This document shows positions 51,377-58,536 of a DNA stretch of 58,536 nucleotides, one piece after another. The translations under genes were made by a program, and so were the position numbers. The notes below the pieces were generated by a model, which worked only from the letters and a program-made list of their open reading frames with translations, was not told the DNA's origin and ran no database searches. Each line of letters starts with the position of its first letter. Positions within the stretch are counted from its first letter, which is position 1. The stretch is taken from assembly GCA_001552515.1 (NCBI GenBank), contig BCRI01000033.1, positions 1-58,536 of the forward strand. The letters run 5' to 3'. The DNA is from Sphaerimonospora mesophila NBRC 14179 = JCM 3151 (lineage in GTDB: Bacteria > Actinomycetota > Actinomycetes > Streptosporangiales > Streptosporangiaceae).

Positions 51377-52522
51377 TTACGTCAGCGGGCGGCACTCCAT
51401 GCGGATCCGCTCGGGCGCCGACGGCAGCGGAGCGGGCAGGCGCAGCGGTCCCCGCCCCGGGGTGAGTGCGCCGAGCACCCGGGGGCCGGACGCGCCCGTG
51501 CAGGCGGGCACGGTGGCGGGCAGACCATGCGCGGTCAGCCACCCCAGGTAGGAGAAGGCGATCGCCTCCTTGGCGTCCGATGGCACGCCCAGCTCGTCGC
51601 TCGGCAGCAGCCGCACCCCCGGCGTGCGCTCACGCAGGCCGTTCATCAGCGCCGGGTTGCGCAGGCCGCCACCGGAAACGACGACCGTGTCGAGACGGTG
51701 CCGCCGGATCTCCGCCGCCACCGTCTCGGCGGTGAGCGCCGCGAGCGTGGCCACCAGGTCGGGCAGGCCCAGGCCGTACGGCCCGGCGACCCGGTCCAGG
51801 TAGCCCGCGTGGAACAGCTCCTTGCCCGTGCTCTTGGGCGGCCGGCGGTGATAGTACGGCTCGGCCAGCAGCTCGGCGAGCAGCCCCTCATGGACCTGCC
51901 CGGCCGCGGCCAACCGGCCGTCCTCGTCGTACGGGCGGCCCGTGGCGGCGAGCACGGCCGCGTCCATGAGGGCCGAGGCCGGGCCGGTGTCGTAGGCGAG
52001 CGCGGGGTCGCGCAGGGTCAGGTTGGCGATGCCGCCGAGGTTGAGCGCCCCGCCGCGGCCCGGCAGACCCGCCATCAGCGGCAGGTCGAAGGCCGAGACG
52101 AGCGGCGCGCCCTGCCCTCCGGCGGCGACGTCGCGCACCCGAAGGTCGGAGACCACCGGCACGCCGAGCCGTTCGGCGATCCACGCGGGCTGGCCGAGCT
52201 GGAGCGTCCCGCGCACCCGGCCGCCCTCCGCCCAGTGGTAGAGGGTCTGCCCGTGTGAGCAGACCAGGTCGGCGGCCGGGCAGCGCGCCGCCGCGTCGGC
52301 GAACGCCTGGCCGATGAGCGTGTCCAGGCGGCAGACCTCGGCCATGTCGACGGCGTTCGGCGGCAGCGCGGCGATGATCGCCGCACGCAGCTCGGGCGGG
52401 TACGGCAGCGTGCCGGCGTGCTCGACGACCCCGGTGAGCACACCGCCGTCCGCCGACCACGCCACGACGGCGCCGTCGATCCCGTCATGGGAGGTCCCCG
52501 AGATCAGCCCCAGCACCCGCAC
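51377..52522 (-). CDS. anmK: Anhydro-N-acetylmuramic acid kinase
   Basis: This 381-residue sugar kinase of the ASKHA fold converts 1,6-anhydroMurNAc to MurNAc-6-phosphate during peptidoglycan recycling. It opens [20 protein letters not shown], with [53 protein letters not shown] and [13 protein letters not shown], all AnmK motifs. GTG 52522 follows GAGGAG. Its presence inside a xylan locus is unusual. The adjacent GH3 enzyme is not a typical NagZ, so peptidoglycan recycling is not obviously completed here. Confidence 0.93.
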   Translation of the reverse strand: MRVLGLISGTSHDGIDGAVVAWSADGGVLTGVVEHAGTLPYPPELRAAIIAALPPNAVDMAEVCRLDTLIGQAFADAAARCPAADLVCSHGQTLYHWAEGGRVRGTLQLGQPAWIAERLGVPVVSDLRVRDVAAGGQGAPLVSAFDLPLMAGLPGRGGALNLGGIANLTLRDPALAYDTGPASALMDAAVLAATGRPYDEDGRLAAAGQVHEGLLAELLAEPYYHRRPPKSTGKELFHAGYLDRVAGPYGLGLPDLVATLAALTAETVAAEIRRHRLDTVVVSGGGLRNPALMNGLRERTPGVRLLPSDELGVPSDAKEAIAFSYLGWLTAHGLPATVPACTGASGPRVLGALTPGRGPLRLPAPLPSAPERIRMECRPLT

Positions 52523-52587
52523 GCGCCCACTCCTCGTCAGGTCTCGTCGCGAAGCCCGTTCACGTCGCCCTTCGGAGTGTCCACATT

Positions 52588-52615
52588 TATCAGGAATGAG
52601 CTATCAGGAATGAGC
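52588..52615. repeat. 14-bp tandem direct repeat upstream of anmK
   Basis: TATCAGGAATGAGC occurs twice without a gap (52588-52601 and 52602-52615), 66-93 bp upstream of the anmK start and overlapping the GH3 terminator by two bases. It could be a direct-repeat operator. Confidence 0.7.
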
Positions 52616-52663
52616 GCACGCCCGGACCCGGGCCGAATCGGGCCGGGAGGTCCGGGCGTGCGC
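52614..52663 (-). terminator. Terminator hairpin after the GH3 gene
   Basis: The perfect 15-bp arms GCGCACGCCCGGACC (52614-52628) and its complement (52649-52663) enclose a second, internal CCGGGCC-type pairing. It begins nine bases beyond the GH3 stop on the minus strand. It should separate GH3 transcription from anmK. Confidence 0.75.
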
Positions 52664-52672
52664 GACGGCACC

Positions 52673-55081
52673 CTATGCCGGTGTCACGTCCACGGGGGTG
52701 ACCAGGCGACGGTCATGGCCGACGTGGCGCAGCGGGCCGGTCAGCCGCACGACGCCCTGGCACGGCTGGTGCGACGCCGACGTGCCGACGAACACCTCGA
52801 CGTCCCCGGGCTCGACGACGCGCCGCAGATCGCGCCCGGTGAAGGCGGTGCGATCGGCGTGCACGGTGAAGGTCGCCCGCGCGCTCGCGCCGGGTTCCAG
52901 CCGGACCCTGGCGAACCCGGCGAGCTGCCGCATCGGCCGGGTGACCTGGGCGAGCACGTCGTGCAGGTAGAGCTGGACGACCTCCTCCCCCGCCCGGCCG
53001 CCGGTGTTGCGCACCCGCACGGACACGGTGAACTCGCCGTCGGTGGGCACCTCCTCGTCGCTGATCCGCAGGTCGTCGATCTCGAAGGCGGTGTAGGAGG
53101 TGCCGTACCCGAACGGGAACAGCGGGGTGGAGTCGAGGCTGCTGATGCCGTTGCCGCCGGAGCCCAGCGGCGGCTGCAGGTAGGTGCCCGGCTGCCCGCC
53201 GGGGACGCGCGGGATCTGCACCGGCAGCTTTCCGGTGGGCTGCACCCGCCCGGACAGGACTCCGGCGATGGCCCCGGCGCCCTCCTCACCCGGCATGAAC
53301 GCCTGGACGAGGCCGGCCGCCCTGGTGTGCACCTCGCCCAGCGCGTACGGCCGGCCCGACACGACGACCACCACGACCGGCGTCCCGGTGGCGGCCAGCT
53401 CGAGCAGCAGGTCCTCCTGCACACCCGGCAGCCGCAGGTCCTCGGCGTCGCAGCCCTCCCCCGAGGTGCCCTGCCCGAACAGCCCGGCCAGGTCGCCGAC
53501 GACGGCGACGACCAGGTCGGACTCGCGCGCCGCCCCGAGCGCGGCGGCGAAGCCCGAGCGGTCTCCGTCCCGCACGTCGCAGCCACGCTCGTGGACGAGC
53601 TCGGTGTCCGGCAGCTCGGCACGCAGCGCGTCGAGCAGGCTGGGCGCCTCGACGCCGAGCCCCAGACCGGGATGGCGCGGCAGCACGTGGTTGGGGAAGG
53701 CGTAGCAGCCCATGAACGTGCGGGGGTCGTCGGCGCAGGGGCCGACCACGGCCACCCGGCGCGGCCGCTGCCGTCCCTCGCCCAGCAGCGGCAGTGCCGT
53801 ACCGGCGTCGAGCAGCACGATCGACCGCTCGGCCAGTTCCCGGGCGAGCGCCCGGTTGTCCGGCGAGTCCAGGTCGACGGCCTCGGCGCCCTCCACCGAC
53901 CTCTCCGGCGTCCAGTCCGGGTCGAGCAGGCCGAGCTGCACCTTCTGGGTGAGCAGGCGGCGCGCTGCCCGGTCGACCAGCGCCTCCGGCAGCTCGCCCC
54001 GCCGCACCCGCTCGGCCAGGTGCCGGCCGAAGCCGAGCGTGTCGGGCAGCTCGACGTCGATGCCGGCGGTCAGCGCCTGCACCCCGGCCTCCTCGGAGTC
54101 GGCGGCGACCCGGTGCATGGTCGCGAGGAAGGCGACCGCCCAGTAGTCCGACACGACCGTCCCGGTGAATCCCCACTCGTCGCGCAGCAGGTCGGTCAGC
54201 AGCCACGGGTCGGCCGCCGCGGGGACGCCGTCCACGTCGGAGTAGGAGTTCATGACAGAACGCGCGCCGCCCTCGACGATCGCGGTCTCGAACGTCGGCA
54301 GGATCATGTCCATCAGCTCGCGCCGGCCCATCGACACCGGGCCGTGGTTGCGTGCCGCCCGGGACGCGGAATATCCGGCGAAGTGCTTGAGCGTGGCGAT
54401 GACGCCGGCGTTCTCCAGGCCGCGCACGTAGGCGGCGCCGAGCATCGCCACGAGGTACGGATCCTCGCCCATGGTCTCCTCGACCCGGCCCCAGCGGTAG
54501 TCGCGGACCACGTCGAGCACGGGGGCAAGACCCTGGTGGACGCCGACGGCGCGCATGTCCCGCCCGATGGCGGCGGCCATCCGCTCCACCAGAGCCGGGT
54601 CGAACGTCGCGCCCCAGGCGATGGCGGCCGGGTAGACGGTGGCGCCGTAGGCGGTGAAACCGGTCAGGCACTCCTCGTGGACCAGCGCCGGGATGCCGAG
54701 CCGGGAGTGCTTGACCACCTCGCGCTGCAGCCGCACCACCTCGGCCGCGCCCTCGGCCGTCGTCACCGGAGAGCTGCCGAACACCCGCGTCAGGTGGCCG
54801 AGCCCGTCACGGACCGCCTCCTCGAAGGGATCGGCCTCCGAGGCGGCGAAGACGTCCTGCATCGGGGCCACGTTCGGCGTGTCGGCGGCCTCCTCGCCGG
54901 GCTGCCCGCCCTCTCCGGCCTGCGTCTCGTTGCCGACCCACCGGCTGCCGAGCTGGCCGATCTTCTCCTCCAGCGTCATCTCCGCGAGGAGGGCGTCGAC
55001 CCGGTCGGCAACGGGGAGCGCGGGATCCTGCCACGGCCGGTGGATCTGGCCGACCGCGGGGGTCCGATCTAGCGCCGTCAT
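52673..55081 (-). CDS. GH3 beta-xylosidase/beta-glucosidase (BxlB-like)
   Basis: This 802-residue intracellular GH3 enzyme has the N-terminal barrel with LAPVLDVVRDYRWGRVEET, KHFAGYS, and the nucleophile Asp near residue 312 in GTVVSDYWAV. The alpha/beta sandwich domain (about 400-600, VAVVGPCADDPRTFMGCYAF) and a C-terminal fibronectin type III-like domain (about 690-770, FTVSVRVRNTGGRAGEEVVQLYL) follow. Length and domain order match streptomycete BxlB beta-xylosidases; beta-glucosidase activity is an alternative. It is divergent from the Bxl-type transporter, and two overlapping TCGAAA-type dyads lie just before its start. Confidence 0.92.
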   Translation of the reverse strand: MTALDRTPAVGQIHRPWQDPALPVADRVDALLAEMTLEEKIGQLGSRWVGNETQAGEGGQPGEEAADTPNVAPMQDVFAASEADPFEEAVRDGLGHLTRVFGSSPVTTAEGAAEVVRLQREVVKHSRLGIPALVHEECLTGFTAYGATVYPAAIAWGATFDPALVERMAAAIGRDMRAVGVHQGLAPVLDVVRDYRWGRVEETMGEDPYLVAMLGAAYVRGLENAGVIATLKHFAGYSASRAARNHGPVSMGRRELMDMILPTFETAIVEGGARSVMNSYSDVDGVPAAADPWLLTDLLRDEWGFTGTVVSDYWAVAFLATMHRVAADSEEAGVQALTAGIDVELPDTLGFGRHLAERVRRGELPEALVDRAARRLLTQKVQLGLLDPDWTPERSVEGAEAVDLDSPDNRALARELAERSIVLLDAGTALPLLGEGRQRPRRVAVVGPCADDPRTFMGCYAFPNHVLPRHPGLGLGVEAPSLLDALRAELPDTELVHERGCDVRDGDRSGFAAALGAARESDLVVAVVGDLAGLFGQGTSGEGCDAEDLRLPGVQEDLLLELAATGTPVVVVVVSGRPYALGEVHTRAAGLVQAFMPGEEGAGAIAGVLSGRVQPTGKLPVQIPRVPGGQPGTYLQPPLGSGGNGISSLDSTPLFPFGYGTSYTAFEIDDLRISDEEVPTDGEFTVSVRVRNTGGRAGEEVVQLYLHDVLAQVTRPMRQLAGFARVRLEPGASARATFTVHADRTAFTGRDLRRVVEPGDVEVFVGTSASHQPCQGVVRLTGPLRHVGHDRRLVTPVDVTPA

Positions 55082-55107
55082 CTGCTCTCCTCACAAAGAA
55101 CCTGGTC

Positions 55108-55132
55108 TCGAAAGTTTTCGAAATATTTTCGA
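55108..55132. promoter_or_regulatory. Two overlapping operators upstream of the GH3 gene
   Basis: TCGAAAGTTTTCGA (55108-55121) and TCGAAATATTTTCGA (55118-55132) overlap by four bases, 27-51 bp upstream of the GH3 start. Both are near-palindromes of the same motif seen before the lpl and bxl operons, and the position suits a LacI-type repressor site. Confidence 0.65.
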
Positions 55133-55308
55133 TAGTAGCGGTAGTCCCGCTCGAGAACCGCCCTGTGCGAGATCACTAGGTGGACCCCCGTTTGATCATT
55201 AGACGAACACCGTGCGAAGGTACTTTACACAGGTCCTCGGGGATTCGACGAGTATGCCCTTGACAGGAAAAGTGAGAGAAACTTAGATTGCGTGCCACGC
55301 GGCGCGTG

Positions 55309-55322
55309 TCGAAACTTTTCGA
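55309..55322. promoter_or_regulatory. Operator upstream of the Bxl-type transporter operon
   Basis: TCGAAACTTTTCGA is a 14-bp near-palindrome, 120 bp upstream of the GTG start at 55442, and matches the sites before the GH3 gene. The rest of the 360-bp divergent gap (55082-55441) has AT-rich promoter-like patches at 55185-55230 and 55265-55290 and no gene. Confidence 0.6.
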
Positions 55323-55441
55323 CGAGCTGACCTGAGGAGGAGTAGGCGGGGACCCTGAAGTACGATCCACGACAACCGGCCCCCGTGTTCGATCTTTCAT
55401 TGAGCCGCTGCCAGCCTCGACATAGACGTACGGAGATCAGC

Positions 55442-56788
55442 GTGGAGTCCAGGACTACTTCCCGTCGCACCTTCCTCGGCCTCTCGATGGGCCTTCCCCT
55501 GGGTGCCGCGTTAGCGGCCTGCGGCACGTCCGGCCCGGCCAAGCCCGGCGGGGGCGGGGGTGGAGGCGGAGGCGGCGCCAAGGCCACCTACTGGTTCCTC
55601 TCGGGCCCGCCCGGCGAGCCCGTCCGCACCGCGGCCGTCGAGCGATTCAACAAGGCCAACCCCAACAGCCAGATCGAGCTGACGGCCGTCCAGAACGACG
55701 CGTACAAAACGAAGATCAAGACGGCGATCGGAGCCGGCCAGGCGCCCACCATCATCTGGGGCTGGGGTGGCGGCGGCCTGCGCAGCTACGTCCAGGCCGG
55801 CCAGGTCGAGGACCTCACCTCGTGGTTCGACGAGAACGCCGCCGTGAAGGACCGGCTGTTCTCCGGGGCCTTCGGCGCCGCGACCATCGACGGCAAGATC
55901 TACGCCATGCCGTGCGAGACCGTGCAGCCGATCGTCCTGTTCTACAACAAGAAGGTCTTCGAGAAGGTCGGGGCGCAACCGCCGCAGTCGTACGGCGACA
56001 TCCTGGACCTGGTGAAGAAGTTCAACGCGGCGGGGATCGCGCCCTTCTCCCTGGCCGGCCAGTCGCGCTGGACGAACATGATGTGGCTGGAGTTCCTCTT
56101 CGACCGCATCGGCGGCCCCGAGGTGTTCCAGGCCGTCTTCGACGGCGAGAAGGACGCGTGGAACAACCCCGCCGCCATCGAGGCCCTGACCAAGATGCAG
56201 GAGCTCATCAAGGCCAACGGGTTCATCAAGGGCTTCTCCTCCGTCACCGCCGACTCCAACGCCGACCAGGCGTTGCTGTACACGGGTAAGGCCGCGATGA
56301 TGCTGCACGGCAGCTGGTCGTACGGCATCCAGCAGGCACAGGGCGGCGACTTCGTCCCCAGTGGCGGTCTCGGCTGGATGAACTTCCCGCCGATCGACGG
56401 GGGCAAGGGCGACCCGAGCGACACCGTCGGCAACCCCGGCCAGTACCTGTCGATCTCTTCGAAGGCCACCCCGGAAGAGAAGGAGATCGCCAAGAAGTTC
56501 TTCACCTCCGGTGTGCTCGACGACCAGGAGCAGAAGGAGTGGGTCGACACCGGCGGCGTGCCGATCATCAAGGGCTCCGACAGCCTGTTCTCCGGCTCCA
56601 AGGACGCGGAGTTCCTCAACTTCGTCTACGGCGTGGCCAGCAACGCCAAGGTGTTCGCCCAGTCCTGGGACCAGGCGCTCAGCCCGACCGCGGCCGAGGT
56701 GCTGCTGGACAACATCGCCAAGCTCTTCCAGCTGTCGATCTCGCCCCAGCAGTTCGCGACGAACATGAACGCGGTCATCGGCAAGTGA
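55442..56788 (+). CDS. Sugar ABC transporter substrate-binding lipoprotein (BxlE-like)
   Basis: This 448-residue family 1 binding protein has a twin-arginine-type signal (TSRRTFLGLSMG) ending in the lipobox LAAC, so it is probably a Tat-exported lipoprotein. A run of ten glycines follows the anchor. The mature protein has VERFNKANPNSQIEL, the ligand-contact region GKIYAMPCETVQPIVLFYNK and AMMLHGSWSYGI. It is likely to bind xylobiose or short xylo-oligosaccharides, given the divergent GH3 beta-xylosidase and shared operator. GTG 55442 is chosen because it precedes the Tat motif by seven residues. Confidence 0.92.
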   Translation: MESRTTSRRTFLGLSMGLPLGAALAACGTSGPAKPGGGGGGGGGGAKATYWFLSGPPGEPVRTAAVERFNKANPNSQIELTAVQNDAYKTKIKTAIGAGQAPTIIWGWGGGGLRSYVQAGQVEDLTSWFDENAAVKDRLFSGAFGAATIDGKIYAMPCETVQPIVLFYNKKVFEKVGAQPPQSYGDILDLVKKFNAAGIAPFSLAGQSRWTNMMWLEFLFDRIGGPEVFQAVFDGEKDAWNNPAAIEALTKMQELIKANGFIKGFSSVTADSNADQALLYTGKAAMMLHGSWSYGIQQAQGGDFVPSGGLGWMNFPPIDGGKGDPSDTVGNPGQYLSISSKATPEEKEIAKKFFTSGVLDDQEQKEWVDTGGVPIIKGSDSLFSGSKDAEFLNFVYGVASNAKVFAQSWDQALSPTAAEVLLDNIAKLFQLSISPQQFATNMNAVIGK

Positions 56789-56790
56789 GC

Positions 56791-57708
56791 ATGTCCGCGA
56801 CTACCGCTGGACGGACATCGTCCGCCGCGCCCGAGGTGCGCGGCGGCGGCGTCCTCCCGTGGCTGGCCGTGCCGGCCCTGTTGAGCTTCGTGGCCTTCGC
56901 CGTGATTCCGCTGATCGGGGTCCTGGCGCTCAGCTTCACCTCCTGGGACACGCTCGGCGACATCCAGTTGACCGGGTTCGACAGCTGGTGGGCCGTACTC
57001 ACCGACCCCGGGCTGCCGCACGCGCTGTGGGTCACATTCCTGGTGACGGCCGTCTCCTGGGCCGTCCAGACGCCGGCCAGTATTCTGATCGGGGTGTTCC
57101 TGGCCGGTCATCAGCGCTACCGCGAACTGCTCGCGGTGCTGTACTTCATCCCGCTGCTGCTCAGTTCGGCGGCCATCGCCATCACCTTCAAGGCGCTGCT
57201 CGACCCGAACTTCGGACTCGGGGCCGGACTGCACCTCGATCTGCTCAACCAGGACTGGCTCGGCGAGCCCGTGCTCGCCTTCAGCGTCGTGATCTTCGTG
57301 GTGTCCTGGCAGTTCATCCCGTTCCACTCGCTGCTCTACCAGGGCGGCGTGCGGCAGATCCCGCGCTCGATGTACGAGGCCGCGGAGCTGGACGGCGCGG
57401 GCCGCGTCCGCACGTTCTTCAGCATCACGCTGCCGCAGCTCAAGTACACGATCATCACGTCCTCCACGCTCATGGTCGTCGGCTCCCTGACCTTCTTCGA
57501 CCTGATCTTCGTGCTGACCGCGGGCGGACCCGGCGACGCCACCCGCGTGCTCGCGGTGGACATGTACAAGCGGGGCTTCCAGGCCAACCTCATGGGAGCG
57601 GCCTGCGTGATCGGCGTCATCCTCGTCCTCCTGGGTCTGGCCCTGGCGCTGCTGCTGCGCCGGCTCGGCGGCCGTGACCCGGGCGCCAGTCAGTTGGAAG
57701 GTACCTGA
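56791..57708 (+). CDS. Sugar ABC transporter permease (BxlF-like)
   Basis: This 305-residue permease has six helices (LPWLAVPALLSFVAFAVIPL first). The EAA loop is SMYEAAELDGAGRVRTFFSI, and FFDLIFVLTAGGPGDAT is typical of the MalF/UgpA branch. ATG 56791 lies two bases after the binding-protein stop; GTG 56785, which overlaps that stop, is an alternative. It forms the heterodimeric channel with the next gene product. Confidence 0.93.
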   Translation: MSATTAGRTSSAAPEVRGGGVLPWLAVPALLSFVAFAVIPLIGVLALSFTSWDTLGDIQLTGFDSWWAVLTDPGLPHALWVTFLVTAVSWAVQTPASILIGVFLAGHQRYRELLAVLYFIPLLLSSAAIAITFKALLDPNFGLGAGLHLDLLNQDWLGEPVLAFSVVIFVVSWQFIPFHSLLYQGGVRQIPRSMYEAAELDGAGRVRTFFSITLPQLKYTIITSSTLMVVGSLTFFDLIFVLTAGGPGDATRVLAVDMYKRGFQANLMGAACVIGVILVLLGLALALLLRRLGGRDPGASQLEGT

Positions 57709-57710
57709 CC

Positions 57711-58536
57711 GTGACCGCCACCCGAACGCCGACGGAAGCCGGGCGCGCCATCGCGCCCAAGACGCGCGGACGCCAGCCAGGGACGGCCCCCAGGCACCCC
57801 AACTGGGCAGGCGGGCTCGTGAGCTGGCTGTGGCTGGCCGTGGTGATCACCCCGATCTACTGGATCGTGATCACAAGCTTCAAAACACAGAGCACCTACT
57901 TCCTGACCAACCCGCTGGCGCCCCCGTCCGACCCGACCCTGGAGAACTACCGGCTCGTCATCGAGTTGGACTTCCCGCTGTACTTCCTCAACAGCTTCAT
58001 CGTCGCCGTCGGCACGGTGGTCCCCGCGGTGACGTTCGCGTTCATGGCGTCGTACGCGATCGTTCGCAGCGGCGGCGCCGGCCGCTTCCTGCGCGGGGTG
58101 AACTCGCTGTTCCTCATGGGCCTGGCCATCCCGCTGCAGGCGACCGTCATCCCGGTCTATCTGCTGATCATCAAGCTGCACCTCTACGACTCGCTGACCG
58201 CGCTGATCCTGCCGTCGATCGCCTTCGCGATCCCGCTGTCGGTGCTGGTGCTGGCCAACTTCATCCGGGACGTGCCCAAGGAGCTGTTCGAGTCGATGCG
58301 GCTGGACGGCGCGAGCGAGTGGAAGACACTCTGGAGCCTGGCCTTCCCGCTCACCCGGCCGGCCGTCGTGACGGTGTCGATCTACAACGCGCTGACGGTC
58401 TGGAACGGGTTCCTGCTGCCGCTGATCCTCACCCAGAGCCCTGACAAGCGCACGCTGCCGCTGGCGCTGGCGGCGTTCCAGGGCGGACCGTACGGCGTCA
58501 ACGTGCCCGCCGTACTCGCCGCCGTCGTGCTGACCA
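57711..58536 (+). CDS. Sugar ABC transporter permease (BxlG-like), partial at the window end
   Basis: From GTG 57711, two bases after the previous stop, the frame stays open to the end of the window, giving 275 residues with no stop. It has a Pro/Arg-rich N-terminus, then LWLAVVITPIYWIVITSFKT, NSFIVAVGTVVPAVTFAFMA, LFLMGLAIPLQATVIPVYLL, the EAA-type loop KELFESMRLDGASEW and LTVWNGFLLPLILTQSPDKR. This is the MalG/UgpE-branch partner of the upstream permease. Only about 10-20 C-terminal residues should be missing. No ATPase gene is visible. Confidence 0.92.
   Translation, partial: MTATRTPTEAGRAIAPKTRGRQPGTAPRHPNWAGGLVSWLWLAVVITPIYWIVITSFKTQSTYFLTNPLAPPSDPTLENYRLVIELDFPLYFLNSFIVAVGTVVPAVTFAFMASYAIVRSGGAGRFLRGVNSLFLMGLAIPLQATVIPVYLLIIKLHLYDSLTALILPSIAFAIPLSVLVLANFIRDVPKELFESMRLDGASEWKTLWSLAFPLTRPAVVTVSIYNALTVWNGFLLPLILTQSPDKRTLPLALAAFQGGPYGVNVPAVLAAVVLT

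Noticed and set aside
52673-55081. NagZ-type beta-N-acetylglucosaminidase because anmK is adjacent
   Set aside because: The protein has the full three-domain BglX/BxlB architecture with VSDYW and a fibronectin-like C-terminus, not the short NagZ form.
55164-55176. TGTGCGAGATCAC, similar to the outer motif of the phased element
   Set aside because: A single isolated partial match with no partner at 51 or 53 bp.

Overview
The window is about 70% G+C, uses many GTG and TTG starts, and has dense operons. It carries a mycothiol-type formaldehyde dehydrogenase and the actinobacterial gene order gpgS-folP2, so it comes from a high-G+C actinobacterium. A member of the Streptosporangiales or a related order is my best guess. 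ACC deaminase, a cellulose-type LPMO and a glucuronoxylan cluster fit a soil or plant-litter saprophyte. I see no tRNA, rRNA, CRISPR array, integrase or intact insertion sequence.

Layout. (1) 0-2.5 kb: an unassigned protein facing a NucA/NucB-type nuclease gene with a damaged 5' end. (2) 2.5-19 kb: a choline/glycine betaine block. It has an OpuA/ProU-type ABC transporter (binding lipoprotein, double permease, ATPase), betaine aldehyde dehydrogenase (betB), choline dehydrogenase (betA) and two IclR regulators. A six-gene minus-strand operon follows: Rieske ferredoxin, FAD reductase, mycothiol-dependent formaldehyde dehydrogenase, MBL-fold hydrolase, Rieske oxygenase and FdhF/YdeP-type molybdoenzyme. 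Together these could oxidise choline to betaine, demethylate betaine, and carry the formaldehyde through S-formylmycothiol and formate to CO2. (3) 19.5-22.2 kb: gpgS, folP2-like and a LigB-like gene. (4) 22.2-32.5 kb: three paralogous AraC regulators interspersed with a cupin, a small secreted protein, an alpha/beta hydrolase, a TIGR03086 protein, PhzF, a membrane-anchored beta-repeat protein and a DUF5685 protein. (5) 32.5-39.2 kb: gntR-acdS with an operator on the gntR start codon, a metallophosphoesterase, an SGNH hydrolase, an enoyl-CoA hydratase that abuts an aldo/keto reductase fragment, and a PEBP protein. (6) 39.3-58.5 kb: a plant-polysaccharide locus. It has an AA10 LPMO with CBM2, GH42, GH67, GH39, DUF624, an Lpl-type aldouronate transporter, anmK, a GH3 enzyme and a Bxl-type transporter whose last gene runs off the window. 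Repeated TCGAAA..TTTCGA dyads mark the promoters of this locus.

The most striking unexplained structure is an intergenic element present three times (11820-12054, 36672-36863, 44930-45174). Each copy carries a GTGATCTTGCA-type motif two or three times in direct orientation and then two or three times in inverted orientation. Spacing is 53 bp almost throughout (51 bp at two outer steps), close to five helical turns, and the whole is dyad-symmetric about a central palindrome. G-rich tracts follow each copy, and at two loci these have expanded into tandem repeats. I know of no described element with this architecture.
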